Assembly (NCBI RefSeq): GCF_900115295.1
Contig: NZ_FOVZ01000004.1
Span: 248,001-312,000, forward strand
Reading direction: 5' to 3'
Origin: Sphingomonas sp. OK281
GTDB lineage: Bacteria; Pseudomonadota; Alphaproteobacteria; Sphingomonadales; Sphingomonadaceae
DNA length: 64,000 bases
The notes beneath the pieces are model-generated. The model saw only the letters and a program-made list of their open reading frames with translations, was not told where the DNA came from and did not search any database. A program made the position numbers and the translations under genes. Positions 8,995 to 16,883 of this stretch are shown here, piece after piece. Position 1 is the first letter of the stretch. Every line of letters begins with the position of its first letter.

Positions 8995-9043
8995 AAGCCC
9001 CTATTGGCTAGCGCTTATGTCGGACGCGCCGACCAACCCCAAC

Positions 9044-9126
9044 CGTCATCCTGACGAAAGTCAGGACCCTGAGCCAAACAGGACACCATCCGTTACCCTG
9101 GATCCTGACGTTCGTCAGGGTGACGG
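9044..9126. repeat. Palindromic repeat with CTGACGAAAGTCAG arms
   Basis: Two hairpins, CTGACGAAAGTCAG at 9051-9064 and CCTGACGTTCGTCAGG at 9104-9119, face each other within a larger inverted repeat that ends in GTCAT and GTGACG. It is a REP-doublet-like structure. Confidence 0.6.
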
Positions 9127-9187
9127 AGTTGGTGAAAACCTCGACGGCCTCGACCGCACAATCTGCGCGGCACACGCCACCATATCG

Positions 9188-9305
9188 ATCCTCCCCCGCC
9201 AGGGGGAGGTGGCAGGCACTTGCCTGACGGAGGGGGCGGGATGGACGGCATCCGTTGCTGCTCCTCCCCCTCCGACGTCTACGGCGCCACCCCCTAACAA
9301 GGGAC
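9188..9305. repeat. Family A palindromic repeat, decayed right half
   Basis: The left half contains CCTCCCCCGCCAGGGGGAGG (9190-9209) followed by TGGCAGGC and GACGGAGGGGG; the right half CTCCCCCTCCGACGTCTACGG is a degraded mirror. Related copies lie at 16695, 28871, 32764 and, as a half, 63334. Confidence 0.6.
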
Positions 9306-9354
9306 GATCGACGCGGGTAATCGACAAGCCGCCCAACCCGGCTAAAGCCACCGC

Positions 9355-10728
9355 ATGACGTCCACCCCGCCCCGCCCCTGGCGCACCGAGTTCGCCGCCA
9401 CGCTGAAGCTCGCCTGGCCGCTGGTCGCGACCAATCTCGCGCAGGCGTTGGTCGGTGCGACCGATGTCGCGATGCTGGGGCGGCTCGGGTCGGACACGCT
9501 GGCGGCTGCGACGCTGGGGCTCAACCTCTACCTCGTCTTCCTGATCTTCGGGATGGGCCTCACCACCGCCGCCGTCCCGATGATCGCGCGCGAGCGGGGT
9601 GCGCGGCCGCATGCGGTGCGCGATATCCGCCGAACGGTGCGCCAGACGATCTGGGTCGCCGCCACGCTTTGCATCCCGTCCTGGATCGTCCTGTGGAACG
9701 CCGAGCCGATCCTCGTACACCTGCTCGACCAGAATCCAGCGCTCGCGCACGAAGCGGCGCGGTTCGTTCGCGCGGTCATGTGGGGGATGCTGCCCAGCCT
9801 GTGCTTCCTCGTGCTCCGCGCGTTCGTCGCCGCGCTCGAGAAACCCGCCTGGTCGTTGGTGGTGATGGTCGGGCTGCTGGTCGTCAACGCCGGGCTCAAC
9901 TGGCTGCTGATCTTCGGCCACGCCGGCCTCCCCGCGCTCGGCCTGCTCGGTTCGGGCATGGCAAGCAGCATCGCAAACAGCCTAAGCTTCGTCGCGATGG
10001 CCGCGGTCATCGTCTACGCCAGGCCGTTCCGCCGTTATCGCCTGCTCGGCCGGTTCTGGCGCGCCGACTGGCCACGATACCGCGCGGTCTGGACGCTCGG
10101 CCTGCCGATCGCGATCACGCTCGGGTTCGAATCCACCGTGTTCATCGCCGCCGTCTTCCTGATGGGCCTGCTCGGCACCGTGCCACTCGCCGCGCACGCG
10201 ATCGCGATCCAGATCGCCAGCGTCACCTTCATGGTCCCGCTCGGCATCGCGCAAGCCGCCACCGTCCGCGTCGGGCTCGCCTCGGGACGCGGCGATCGCG
10301 CGGGCATCGGGCGCGCAGGCTGGGTCGCGTTCGCGATCGGGGAGGGCTTCATGGTGCTGACGGCCGCGTTGCTGGTCCTGGCCCCGCAACTCCTGATCGG
10401 CATCATCCTCGACGTCGACGCACCCGCGAACGCGCCGGTAGTCGCGCTGGCGATCTCGCTGCTCGCGGTCGCCGCGGTGTTCCAGGTGGTCGACGGCGCG
10501 CAGGTGATCGGCGCGGGGATGTTGCGCGGACTGGGCGACACCAAGGTACCGATGCTGTTCGCCGCGATCGGCTATTGGGGCATCGGCATCGGCGTCGGCG
10601 CGTGGCTCGCCTTCGCGCGCGGCTGGGGCGGAGTCGGCATCTGGACCGGGCTGGCGACCGGGCTCGCGGTGGTATCCGTGCTGATGATCGCCCGCTGGCA
10701 GGCGCGCGAGAGACTTGGCCTTGGCTAA
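9355..10728 (+). CDS. MATE-family efflux transporter
   Basis: A 457-residue inner-membrane protein with about twelve hydrophobic segments in two repeated halves. The N-terminal LAWPLVATNLAQALVGATDVAMLGRLG is the family signature region, and VVDGAQVIGAGMLRGLGDTKVPM near residue 380 is typical of NorM/DinF-type MATE proteins. It exchanges Na+ or H+ for cationic drugs or metabolites. No regulator is adjacent, so the substrate is unknown. Confidence 0.88.
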   Translation: MTSTPPRPWRTEFAATLKLAWPLVATNLAQALVGATDVAMLGRLGSDTLAAATLGLNLYLVFLIFGMGLTTAAVPMIARERGARPHAVRDIRRTVRQTIWVAATLCIPSWIVLWNAEPILVHLLDQNPALAHEAARFVRAVMWGMLPSLCFLVLRAFVAALEKPAWSLVVMVGLLVVNAGLNWLLIFGHAGLPALGLLGSGMASSIANSLSFVAMAAVIVYARPFRRYRLLGRFWRADWPRYRAVWTLGLPIAITLGFESTVFIAAVFLMGLLGTVPLAAHAIAIQIASVTFMVPLGIAQAATVRVGLASGRGDRAGIGRAGWVAFAIGEGFMVLTAALLVLAPQLLIGIILDVDAPANAPVVALAISLLAVAAVFQVVDGAQVIGAGMLRGLGDTKVPMLFAAIGYWGIGIGVGAWLAFARGWGGVGIWTGLATGLAVVSVLMIARWQARERLGLG

Positions 10729-10781
10729 GGCTCGCCTGGGCTCTTTATCCGATATTACTGATACATAGTCGCCGGGACGTG

Positions 10782-10795
10782 TTAACATGCGTTAA
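10782..10795. promoter_or_regulatory. TTAAC-N4-GTTAA inverted repeat before a small gene
   Basis: TTAACATGCGTTAA is a perfect 5-base inverted repeat 18 bases before the next ATG. It resembles a CtrA full site (TTAA-N7-TTAA) but with six bases between the TTAA halves, so CtrA control is only a possibility. Confidence 0.3.
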
Positions 10796-10813
10796 ACCAC
10801 TGGAGCCTGACAT

Positions 10814-11032
10814 ATGCCTGATCAAGACCGCATCGTCGCGATCGGGTTGCTCACGCAGCGCGACGTTTTCGCGCTCGGCCATGACCTGTCGCGCGTCTAT
10901 CCGATCGACGAGATGCCGTGCTTCGGCAGCCTGCTTGGTGCGATCGACGACGCGGACCGCGCGTTCCACCGCTCGCGCGATGCGCAGCAGCGTGCCATTC
11001 CTTTGCGACAGAGCGCAACCTCGCTCGCATAG
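10814..11032 (+). CDS. Conserved-type small protein, 72 residues
   Basis: The ATG at 10814 is preceded by GGAG at a workable distance. The sequence (DRIVAIGLLTQRDVFALGH, then YPIDEMPCFGSLLGAIDDADRAFH) is not low-complexity and has no membrane segment or known motif I recognise. It lies between the MATE and MAPEG genes in the same direction, 36 bases before the latter. I cannot assign a function; the good start site and amphipathic composition argue it is real. Confidence 0.6.
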   Translation: MPDQDRIVAIGLLTQRDVFALGHDLSRVYPIDEMPCFGSLLGAIDDADRAFHRSRDAQQRAIPLRQSATSLA

Positions 11033-11068
11033 CGGCGTTCGAGACCCGCTGCCCCGCGGAGATCGATC

Positions 11069-11464
11069 ATGACGCTGCCTACCGAATTACTGCTGCTTGG
11101 CTGGTCGACGGTCCTGCTATTCGCGTACATCATGATCCAGGGGCAGACCGCGACGCGCGACCGCGGGCTCGACTGGAACGCAGGCCCCCGCGATGGCGAG
11201 CAGAAGCCGCTAGGCGAGATGGCCGGCCGCGCCGAACGCGCGCTGAAGAACTTCCAGGAAACCTACCCGGTCTTCGTCGCGCTCGCGCTGGGGCTGGCCG
11301 TGACCGATCGCACCGGCGGGCTGGGTGCGATCGGCGCTTGGCTCTGGTTCGGCGCACGCATCGCGTACATCCCGCTCTATCTGTTCGGCATCAAATATGT
11401 CCGTAGCCTGTGCTGGACGGTGTCCATCCTCGGCCTGCTGCTGATGCTGATCCGCTTCCTCTGA
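11069..11464 (+). CDS. MAPEG-family membrane protein
   Basis: A 131-residue protein with four hydrophobic segments. AGRAERALKNFQETYPVF after the first segment is the conserved loop of MAPEG (membrane-associated eicosanoid/glutathione metabolism) proteins, whose arginine and asparagine contact glutathione in studied members. GGAG lies seven bases before the ATG. Bacterial members are mostly uncharacterised. Its stop lies only three bases from that of the convergent mmsB. Confidence 0.85.
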   Translation: MTLPTELLLLGWSTVLLFAYIMIQGQTATRDRGLDWNAGPRDGEQKPLGEMAGRAERALKNFQETYPVFVALALGLAVTDRTGGLGAIGAWLWFGARIAYIPLYLFGIKYVRSLCWTVSILGLLLMLIRFL

Positions 11465-11467
11465 AAC

Positions 11468-12343
11468 CTAGTCTCTCAGCGTGCGGATGATCGCCGAGAA
11501 ATCGAGTCCACCCTGCCCGGCCTCGGCGAACGCCTCGTAACACTCGGCCGCTTTCGCACCCATCGGCGTATCCGCTCCGGTGTCCTTCGCCGCAGCCATT
11601 GCGAGCCGAAGGTCCTTGAGCATCAGCACCGACGCGAAACCGCCCTGATAGTCGTGATCGGCCGGCGTATCGGGACCGATCCCAGGCAGCGGCGCGTACG
11701 TAGTCATCGACCAGCTCTGTCCAGACGACACGCTCGCGATATCGTAGAACGCCTGCGCATCGAGCCCGAGCTTCTCCGCCAGCACGAACGCCTCGCAGGT
11801 CGCAATCATCGTCGCGCCGAGGATCATGTTGTTGCAGATCTTCGCCGCCTGCCCAGCGCCGTTCGCGCCCGCGTGAATGACCGCCTTGCCCATGTCGGCA
11901 AGGATCGCCTGCGCCCGGTCGAACGCCTCCGCCGAGCCACCGACCATGAAGGTCAGCGTCCCCGCATTCGCCGCGCCGATCCCGCCAGAGACCGGCGCGT
12001 CGACCGCGACGAGGCCCTTGGCCTGCGCCGCGGCGGCGACCTGCTTGGCGGTAGCGACATCGATCGTCGAGCAGTCGATCAGGATCGCGGAGGGCGACGC
12101 GACGCCGAACAGCATGTCATAGACCTCGGCGACATGTTTGCCGGCGGGGAGCATCGTCACGATCGCCTCGGCACCGTCGGCGGCTTCGGCAGCGGACGCG
12201 ACCGGCAGGCAACCCGCGGCCTTCGCCTTGTCCAGCGCGTCGGCGCTCAGATCGAACGCGCGGACGTCATGGCCCTTCTTCGCGAGGTTCGCCGCCATCC
12301 CGCCGCCCATGTTGCCGAGCCCGATGAAACCGATCCGTGCCAT
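11468..12343 (-). CDS. mmsB: 3-hydroxyisobutyrate dehydrogenase
   Basis: A 291-residue NAD-dependent enzyme oxidising 3-hydroxyisobutyrate to methylmalonate semialdehyde. The Rossmann motif GFIGLGNMGGGMA is at residues 5-17, the substrate motif DAPVSGG at 115-121 and the catalytic lysine is K168 in AGQAAKICNN. The ATG at 12343 has AGGAG upstream; the frame is open farther only through repeat sequence. It is the last gene of the valine-degradation block. Confidence 0.92.
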   Translation of the reverse strand: MARIGFIGLGNMGGGMAANLAKKGHDVRAFDLSADALDKAKAAGCLPVASAAEAADGAEAIVTMLPAGKHVAEVYDMLFGVASPSAILIDCSTIDVATAKQVAAAAQAKGLVAVDAPVSGGIGAANAGTLTFMVGGSAEAFDRAQAILADMGKAVIHAGANGAGQAAKICNNMILGATMIATCEAFVLAEKLGLDAQAFYDIASVSSGQSWSMTTYAPLPGIGPDTPADHDYQGGFASVLMLKDLRLAMAAAKDTGADTPMGAKAAECYEAFAEAGQGGLDFSAIIRTLRD

Positions 12344-12362
12344 GTTCTCTCTCCTAATTTTG

Positions 12363-12470
12363 CTCCCCTCCCTTTCACGGGAGGGGTTGGGGGAGGGCAG
12401 TGCCGCAAATACGTCGCGCGTGGTCGCGGCACGTTCCTCCCCTGACCCCTCCCGCAAGCGGGAGGGGAAT
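12363..12470. repeat. Family B palindromic repeat between mmsB and enoyl-CoA hydratase genes
   Basis: CTCCCCTCCCTTTCACGGGAGGGG at the left faces CCCCTCCCGCAAGCGGGAGGGG at the right, each a hairpin in itself. It fills the gap between two genes of one operon. Related copies are at 19884, 22462 and 32171. Confidence 0.6.
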
Positions 12471-12475
12471 ATTGA

Positions 12476-13252
12476 TCATTTTCCCGTCCAGGTCCCGGCG
12501 CGCTTCTCGACAAATGCGGCCATGCCCTCGCTCTGGTCCTCAGTCCCGAACAGCCCGTGGAACAGCCTCCGCTCGAACTGCACGCCCATCGCCAGCCCCG
12601 TCTCGAACGCCGCGTTGACCATTTCCTTGTTCGCCAACACCGCCAGCGGTGCCATCGCCGCAATCGTCGCGGCAGTCTTCACCGCCTCCTCGACGAGCTC
12701 CTCCGCCGGTACGATCCGCGAGACCAGCCCCGCACGCTCCGCTTCGGCGGCGTCCATCATCCGCCCGGTCAGGCACATTTCCATCGCCTTCGCCTTGCCG
12801 ACCGCGCGCGTGAGGCGCTGCGATCCGCCCATGCCCGGCGACACGGCGAGCTTGATCTCGGGCTGGCCGAACTTGGCGGTATCCGCGGCGAGGATGAAGT
12901 CGCACATCATCGCCAGCTCGCACCCGCCGCCGAGCGCATAGCCCGCGACTGCGGCGATCACCGGTTTCCGCGTCCGCGTGAAATTCTCCCAGCCAGCGAA
13001 GAAGTTGCTCGCGTACATCTCCGCGAAGCCCTGCGACTGCATCTCCTTGATGTCCGCCCCCGCCGCGAACGCCTTGGCCGAGCCGGTCAGCACCGCGCAG
13101 CTCTGCGACGCATCCGCGTCGAACGCGGCAAACGCAGCGATCAAATCGGCGAGTACCTGCGAATTAAGCGCATTCAGCGCCTGGGGCCGGTTCAGCGTGA
13201 CGAGCGTAACGCCACCGCGCTGCTCGACCAGGATCGTTTCGTAGGTCGCCAT
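12476..13252 (-). CDS. Enoyl-CoA hydratase (methacrylyl/crotonyl-CoA type)
   Basis: A 258-residue crotonase-fold protein. Both catalytic glutamates of classical hydratases are present: E112 in [11 protein letters not shown] and E132 in [28 protein letters not shown] forms the oxyanion-hole segment. In this operon it most likely hydrates methacrylyl-CoA to 3-hydroxyisobutyryl-CoA. The ATG at 13252 has GGAGG eight bases upstream. Confidence 0.9.
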   Translation of the reverse strand: MATYETILVEQRGGVTLVTLNRPQALNALNSQVLADLIAAFAAFDADASQSCAVLTGSAKAFAAGADIKEMQSQGFAEMYASNFFAGWENFTRTRKPVIAAVAGYALGGGCELAMMCDFILAADTAKFGQPEIKLAVSPGMGGSQRLTRAVGKAKAMEMCLTGRMMDAAEAERAGLVSRIVPAEELVEEAVKTAATIAAMAPLAVLANKEMVNAAFETGLAMGVQFERRLFHGLFGTEDQSEGMAAFVEKRAGTWTGK

Positions 13253-13305
13253 TTCTATTCCTCCAATTACGTCAGCCCAGCTTTCGCTGGGTGTCGTGTT
13301 GTTCT

Positions 13306-14349
13306 TTAACCCGGCGTCCACGCCTCGCTCTCCGGCAACGGCGCGAAGATCTGGTCGATCACGTGATCGGTCACATCCTCGGGCGTCGCCGGATCCCAGT
13401 GCGGCGCATTGTCCTTGTCGACGATCACCGCCCGCACGCCCTCGATGAAGTCATGCCGCTGCACGACATGCGCGCCGACCGCATATTCCTGCCGCATCTC
13501 GTCCGCGAAACTCGCCATCCCAGCGCCCTCGTGGAGCAGCCGGAGCGACACCTTCATCGTCTGCGGCGACTTGGTCTTCAGCGTCGCAAGTGTCTGAGTC
13601 GCCCACTCCCCGCCATCGGCGTCGAGCGCAGCGTAGATCTCCTCCAGCACGTCTGACGCGAAAAGCCGGTCGATCTCGTCCTTGCGAGCCAAGATCTTCG
13701 CGTCGGGTACCGACGTCGCCAATGCATCCAGCACGCCCGCAATATCCTGCGGCGTCTCCGCAATCCGCGCCTTGGCCGTATCGAGCGTATCGCTCGCGCG
13801 AAAATGCGTCGCCAGCCCAAGCGCGAGGCACTCCGCACCATCGAGCCGGTGCCCGGTCAGCGCCAGATACTGCCCGATCCGCCCCGGCAACCGCGACAGA
13901 TACCAGCCACCGCCGACATCCGGGAACAACCCAATCCCCGTTTCCGGCATCGCAAACTTGGTATTCTCGGTCGCGACACGATACCGGCACGGCAACGCGA
14001 GACCGACGCCACCGCCCATCGTGATCCCGTCCATGAACGCGACGATTGGTTTGGCATAGGTGAACAGCCGATGGTTCATCCGGTACTCAGCGTGAAAGAA
14101 CGCCCGCGCCTCGACGCCGTCAGTCGCACCTGAGGCTGCAAGCATGCGGATATCCCCGCCAGCACAGAACCCGCGTCCCTCCGCATGATCGACCACGATC
14201 GCCTCGACCGCCGCGTCACCACGCCACGCCTCCAGCGCCTCAAGCACGCCTTCGCACATCGCCAGATTCAACGCGTGCAATGCTTTCGGTCGATTGAGAC
14301 GAATACGGCCGACAGGCCCTTCACTCTCGACGATCAGATCATCGGTCAC
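13306..14349 (-). CDS. 3-hydroxyisobutyryl-CoA hydrolase
   Basis: A 347-residue crotonase-superfamily hydrolase releasing 3-hydroxyisobutyrate from its CoA ester, which also removes toxic methacrylyl-CoA equivalents. [13 protein letters not shown] and [22 protein letters not shown] are diagnostic; the PET glutamate and the PDVGG aspartate are the catalytic pair of HIBCH. The extended C-terminus separates it from the smaller hydratase next door. Confidence 0.9.
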   Translation of the reverse strand: MTDDLIVESEGPVGRIRLNRPKALHALNLAMCEGVLEALEAWRGDAAVEAIVVDHAEGRGFCAGGDIRMLAASGATDGVEARAFFHAEYRMNHRLFTYAKPIVAFMDGITMGGGVGLALPCRYRVATENTKFAMPETGIGLFPDVGGGWYLSRLPGRIGQYLALTGHRLDGAECLALGLATHFRASDTLDTAKARIAETPQDIAGVLDALATSVPDAKILARKDEIDRLFASDVLEEIYAALDADGGEWATQTLATLKTKSPQTMKVSLRLLHEGAGMASFADEMRQEYAVGAHVVQRHDFIEGVRAVIVDKDNAPHWDPATPEDVTDHVIDQIFAPLPESEAWTPG

Positions 14350-14373
14350 GCGGTCACCTCCAAAGCACCATCT

Positions 14374-14434
14374 CCGCGCCTCCGCGTCTCCGCGTGAACC
14401 AAAAGTTTTTTCACGCGGAGACGCGGAGGCGCGG
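14374..14434. repeat. 25-bp perfect-stem hairpin inside the valine operon
   Basis: Bases 14374-14398 are exactly complementary to 14410-14434, with an 11-base loop (CCAAAAGTTTT). The arms are built of CGCGGAGA/CGCGGAGG units. It lies between the acyl-CoA dehydrogenase stop and the hydrolase start, so the mRNA would fold into a very stable hairpin there. Confidence 0.75.
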
Positions 14435-14464
14435 GAGAGAAAGATTGAGCAAAGCTACGCGGAT

Positions 14465-15610
14465 TCACTGCCGGGTCAGTTCGCGACCGACGATCATCCG
14501 CATGACCTGGTTCGTCCCCTCGAGGATCGAATGCACGCGCAGATCGCGCCAGAAGCGCTCGATCGGGTAATCCTGCAAATACCCGTAGCCGCCATGCAGC
14601 TGCAGCGCACGGTCGACCACCGACGAGCCGGTATCGGTCGCCAGCCGCTTCGCCATCGCCGCGAACTTGGTCTTGTCGGGCGCGTTCGCCGTCACCTTCG
14701 CCGCCGCGATATAGAGCAGCGCCCGCGCCGCCTCCAATTCGGTCGCCATGTCCGCCAGCATGAACTGCGTGTTCTGGAAGTCCGCGATCGCCTTCCCGAA
14801 CTGTTTCCGGTCCTTGGTATACGCGATCGCCTCGTCCAGACACCGCTGCGCGCCCCCGAGCGAGCACGCACCGATGTTCAACCGTCCGCCGTCGAGCCCC
14901 ATCATCGCGATCCGAAAGCCCTCGCCCTCGCCACCGACCATGTTCGCCGCCGGCACGCGGACGCCGTCGAAGATCACCTGCCGCGTCGGTTGCGAATGCC
15001 AGCCGAGCTTCTTCTCGTTCGCGCCGAACGACACGCCCGGCATGTCCTTCTCGATCACCAGGCACGAGATGCCCTTCGGCCCGTCCTCGCCGGTACGGAC
15101 CATCGTCACGTACACCTCGTTCTCGCCCGCACCCGAGATGAACTGCTTCGAGCCCGTCACGATCCAGTCGTCCCCGTCGCGAACCGCGCGCGTCTTCAGA
15201 GCGGCCGCGTCCGAACCCGACCCCGGCTCGGTCAAACAATAGCTGCCGAGACGGTCCATCGTCACCATGCTGGGGAGATACTTGTCCTTCACCGCGGCCG
15301 ACCCGAACCGATCGATCATCCACGCCGCCATGTTATGGATGCTGATGAACGCGCTGGTCGAGGGACACCCGTACGACATAGCCTCCATGATCAGCGCCGC
15401 CTCGAGCCGCCCGAGCGCGATCCCGCCGCTCTCCTCGCTGACGTAGATCGCCGCGAAGCCGAGTTCCGCCGCCGCCTTGATCGTCTCGCGCGGGAAGATA
15501 TGCTTCTCGTCCCACTCCGCCGCATGCGGCGTGATCCGGTCGGCGGTGAAGCGGCGCGCCAGCTCCTGGATCTCGCGCTGGTCGTCTGTCAGGTCGAACT
15601 GGTTCATCAT
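14465..15610 (-). CDS. Acyl-CoA dehydrogenase (probable isobutyryl-CoA dehydrogenase)
   Basis: A 381-residue FAD enzyme. SYCLTEPGSGSDAAALKT binds the flavin, RKQFGKAIADFQ and LQLHGGYGYLQDYPIERFWRD are family signatures, and the catalytic base is E364 in SILEGTNQVM. Operon context between valine genes points to isobutyryl-CoA as substrate (inference); related acyl-CoAs are possible. It precedes the hydrolase gene, with a strong hairpin between them. Confidence 0.88.
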   Translation of the reverse strand: MMNQFDLTDDQREIQELARRFTADRITPHAAEWDEKHIFPRETIKAAAELGFAAIYVSEESGGIALGRLEAALIMEAMSYGCPSTSAFISIHNMAAWMIDRFGSAAVKDKYLPSMVTMDRLGSYCLTEPGSGSDAAALKTRAVRDGDDWIVTGSKQFISGAGENEVYVTMVRTGEDGPKGISCLVIEKDMPGVSFGANEKKLGWHSQPTRQVIFDGVRVPAANMVGGEGEGFRIAMMGLDGGRLNIGACSLGGAQRCLDEAIAYTKDRKQFGKAIADFQNTQFMLADMATELEAARALLYIAAAKVTANAPDKTKFAAMAKRLATDTGSSVVDRALQLHGGYGYLQDYPIERFWRDLRVHSILEGTNQVMRMIVGRELTRQ

Positions 15611-15660
15611 CTGTCCTTCAGCGAGCGGCGCCGTTCGGCTGTCCGCTCAGTTCCTCTCGT

Positions 15661-16506
15661 TTATCGAAACACCACGGTACGCTTGCCGTTCAACAACACG
15701 CGCCGTTCTGCAATCCATCCGACCGCTCGCGCGAGCACCTGCGCCTCGCTATCACGCCCGATCGCGATCAGATCGTTCACGGTGGCACGGTGATCGACGC
15801 GTTCGGCGGCCTGCTCGATGATCGGGCCCTCGTCGAGATCGCTGGTCACGAAATGCGCGGTGGCGCCAATCAGTTTCACGCCGCGCGCATGCGCCTGGTG
15901 ATACGGCCTGGCACCCTTGAAGCTCGGCAGGAAACTGTGGTGGATATTGATGCACCGCCCCGCCAGCCGCTCGACCAGATCCGCGCTCAGTACCTGCATG
16001 TAGCGCGCGAGCACCAGCAGGTCGGCCCCGCTCGTCTCGAACAGGTCGAGCAACGCAGCCTCCTGCGCCGCCCGATTGCCCGCATCGACCGGAAGATGGT
16101 GGAACGGCAACCCGTGCCACTCGGTCAGCCCGCGGAGCGTCTCGTGGTTCGATACCACGCCGACCGGCTCGATCGGCAGGGCACCGGTCGACCAGCGGTG
16201 CAACAGGTCGTTCAGGCAGTGCGACGTCGTCGACACCGCGATCAACACGCGGGGCCGCGAGTCGGCACGAACCAGTGACCAGTCGAGTGCAAACGTCTCG
16301 CCGACCTTCCCAAGCCGCGTGCGCAAATCCGCGTCGCCGTCGTCGGCCGCGCTGAACACGACGCGCATGAAGAACCGCCCTGTCTCCAGATCGGCATATT
16401 GCTGGCTGTCGAGAATGAACCCGCCCGCCGCTGCAAGCTCGCCGGTGACGGCCGCGACGATGCCGACGCGATCCTCGCACGTGAAGGTCAGTATCTGCGC
16501 GCTCAT
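15661..16506 (-). CDS. purU: Formyltetrahydrofolate deformylase
   Basis: A 281-residue protein with an N-terminal ACT domain (ILTFTCEDRVGIVAAVTGEL) and a C-terminal formyltransferase-like hydrolase domain (INIHHSFLPSFKGARPYHQA, then GATAHFVTSDLDEGPII, with the catalytic Asp in the last motif). It hydrolyses 10-formyl-THF to THF and formate, balancing one-carbon pools. I use the ATG at 16506, since the family starts a few residues before the ACT strand; 16530 is an alternative. Its place between mmsA and the acyl-CoA dehydrogenase is unexpected. Confidence 0.9.
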   Translation of the reverse strand: MSAQILTFTCEDRVGIVAAVTGELAAAGGFILDSQQYADLETGRFFMRVVFSAADDGDADLRTRLGKVGETFALDWSLVRADSRPRVLIAVSTTSHCLNDLLHRWSTGALPIEPVGVVSNHETLRGLTEWHGLPFHHLPVDAGNRAAQEAALLDLFETSGADLLVLARYMQVLSADLVERLAGRCINIHHSFLPSFKGARPYHQAHARGVKLIGATAHFVTSDLDEGPIIEQAAERVDHRATVNDLIAIGRDSEAQVLARAVGWIAERRVLLNGKRTVVFR

Positions 16507-16883
16507 GCGCTCGTCTCGCTCAGGTGCCATCGGCTGCCATATAGATGCGCGAACACCGCGACCCACTCATAGGATCGTGGCGCCGAGCAACAGTTAGGCA
16601 TGGATGCTGTGCAGAATCGTGCGCCGTATCGTGAAACGTCGGCCCAAATCGGGCTGGTCGAGCTACGACCGCCGAAGGCGCTACGGCACTGATAATCCTC
16701 CCCCGCCAGGGGGAGGTGGCACCGAAGGTGACGGAGGGGGAGGGCACGCAACGCTGGACGCACCCTACCGCCCCCTCCGTCTGGCAATTGCCAGCCACCT
16801 CCCCCTGGCGGGGGAGGATCGCTCGGATCGGACTTGTGACGGTCGGCAGCGCGATGCTTGGGCCACGAATTCAACGGCCCACA
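16507..16883. other. 377-base gap between mmsA and purU
   Basis: About 125 bases are a family A repeat (16695-16820). The rest shows no convincing gene; short frames lack start sites and coding character. The size suggests purU and the genes after it may have a separate promoter here. Confidence 0.5.
16695..16820. repeat. Family A palindromic repeat, complete copy
   Basis: ATCCTCCCCCGCCAGGGGG at the left mirrors CCCCCTGGCGGGGGAGGAT at the right, with inner mirrored GACGGAGGGGG and CCCCCTCCGTC. The whole 125 bases form one long imperfect palindrome. Confidence 0.65.

Larger units (their letters stand above)
8995..9354. other. 360-base gap carrying two repeat elements, no gene
   Basis: The gap between the esterase and the MATE gene holds the two palindromic repeats listed below. 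Short frames across it are made of repeat sequence and show no coding character. Confidence 0.6.

Noticed and set aside
10111..10135. A GGTTCGAATCC-like T-loop sequence suggesting a tRNA
   Set aside because: It lies in the MATE coding frame (GFESTV) and no cloverleaf can be drawn around it.
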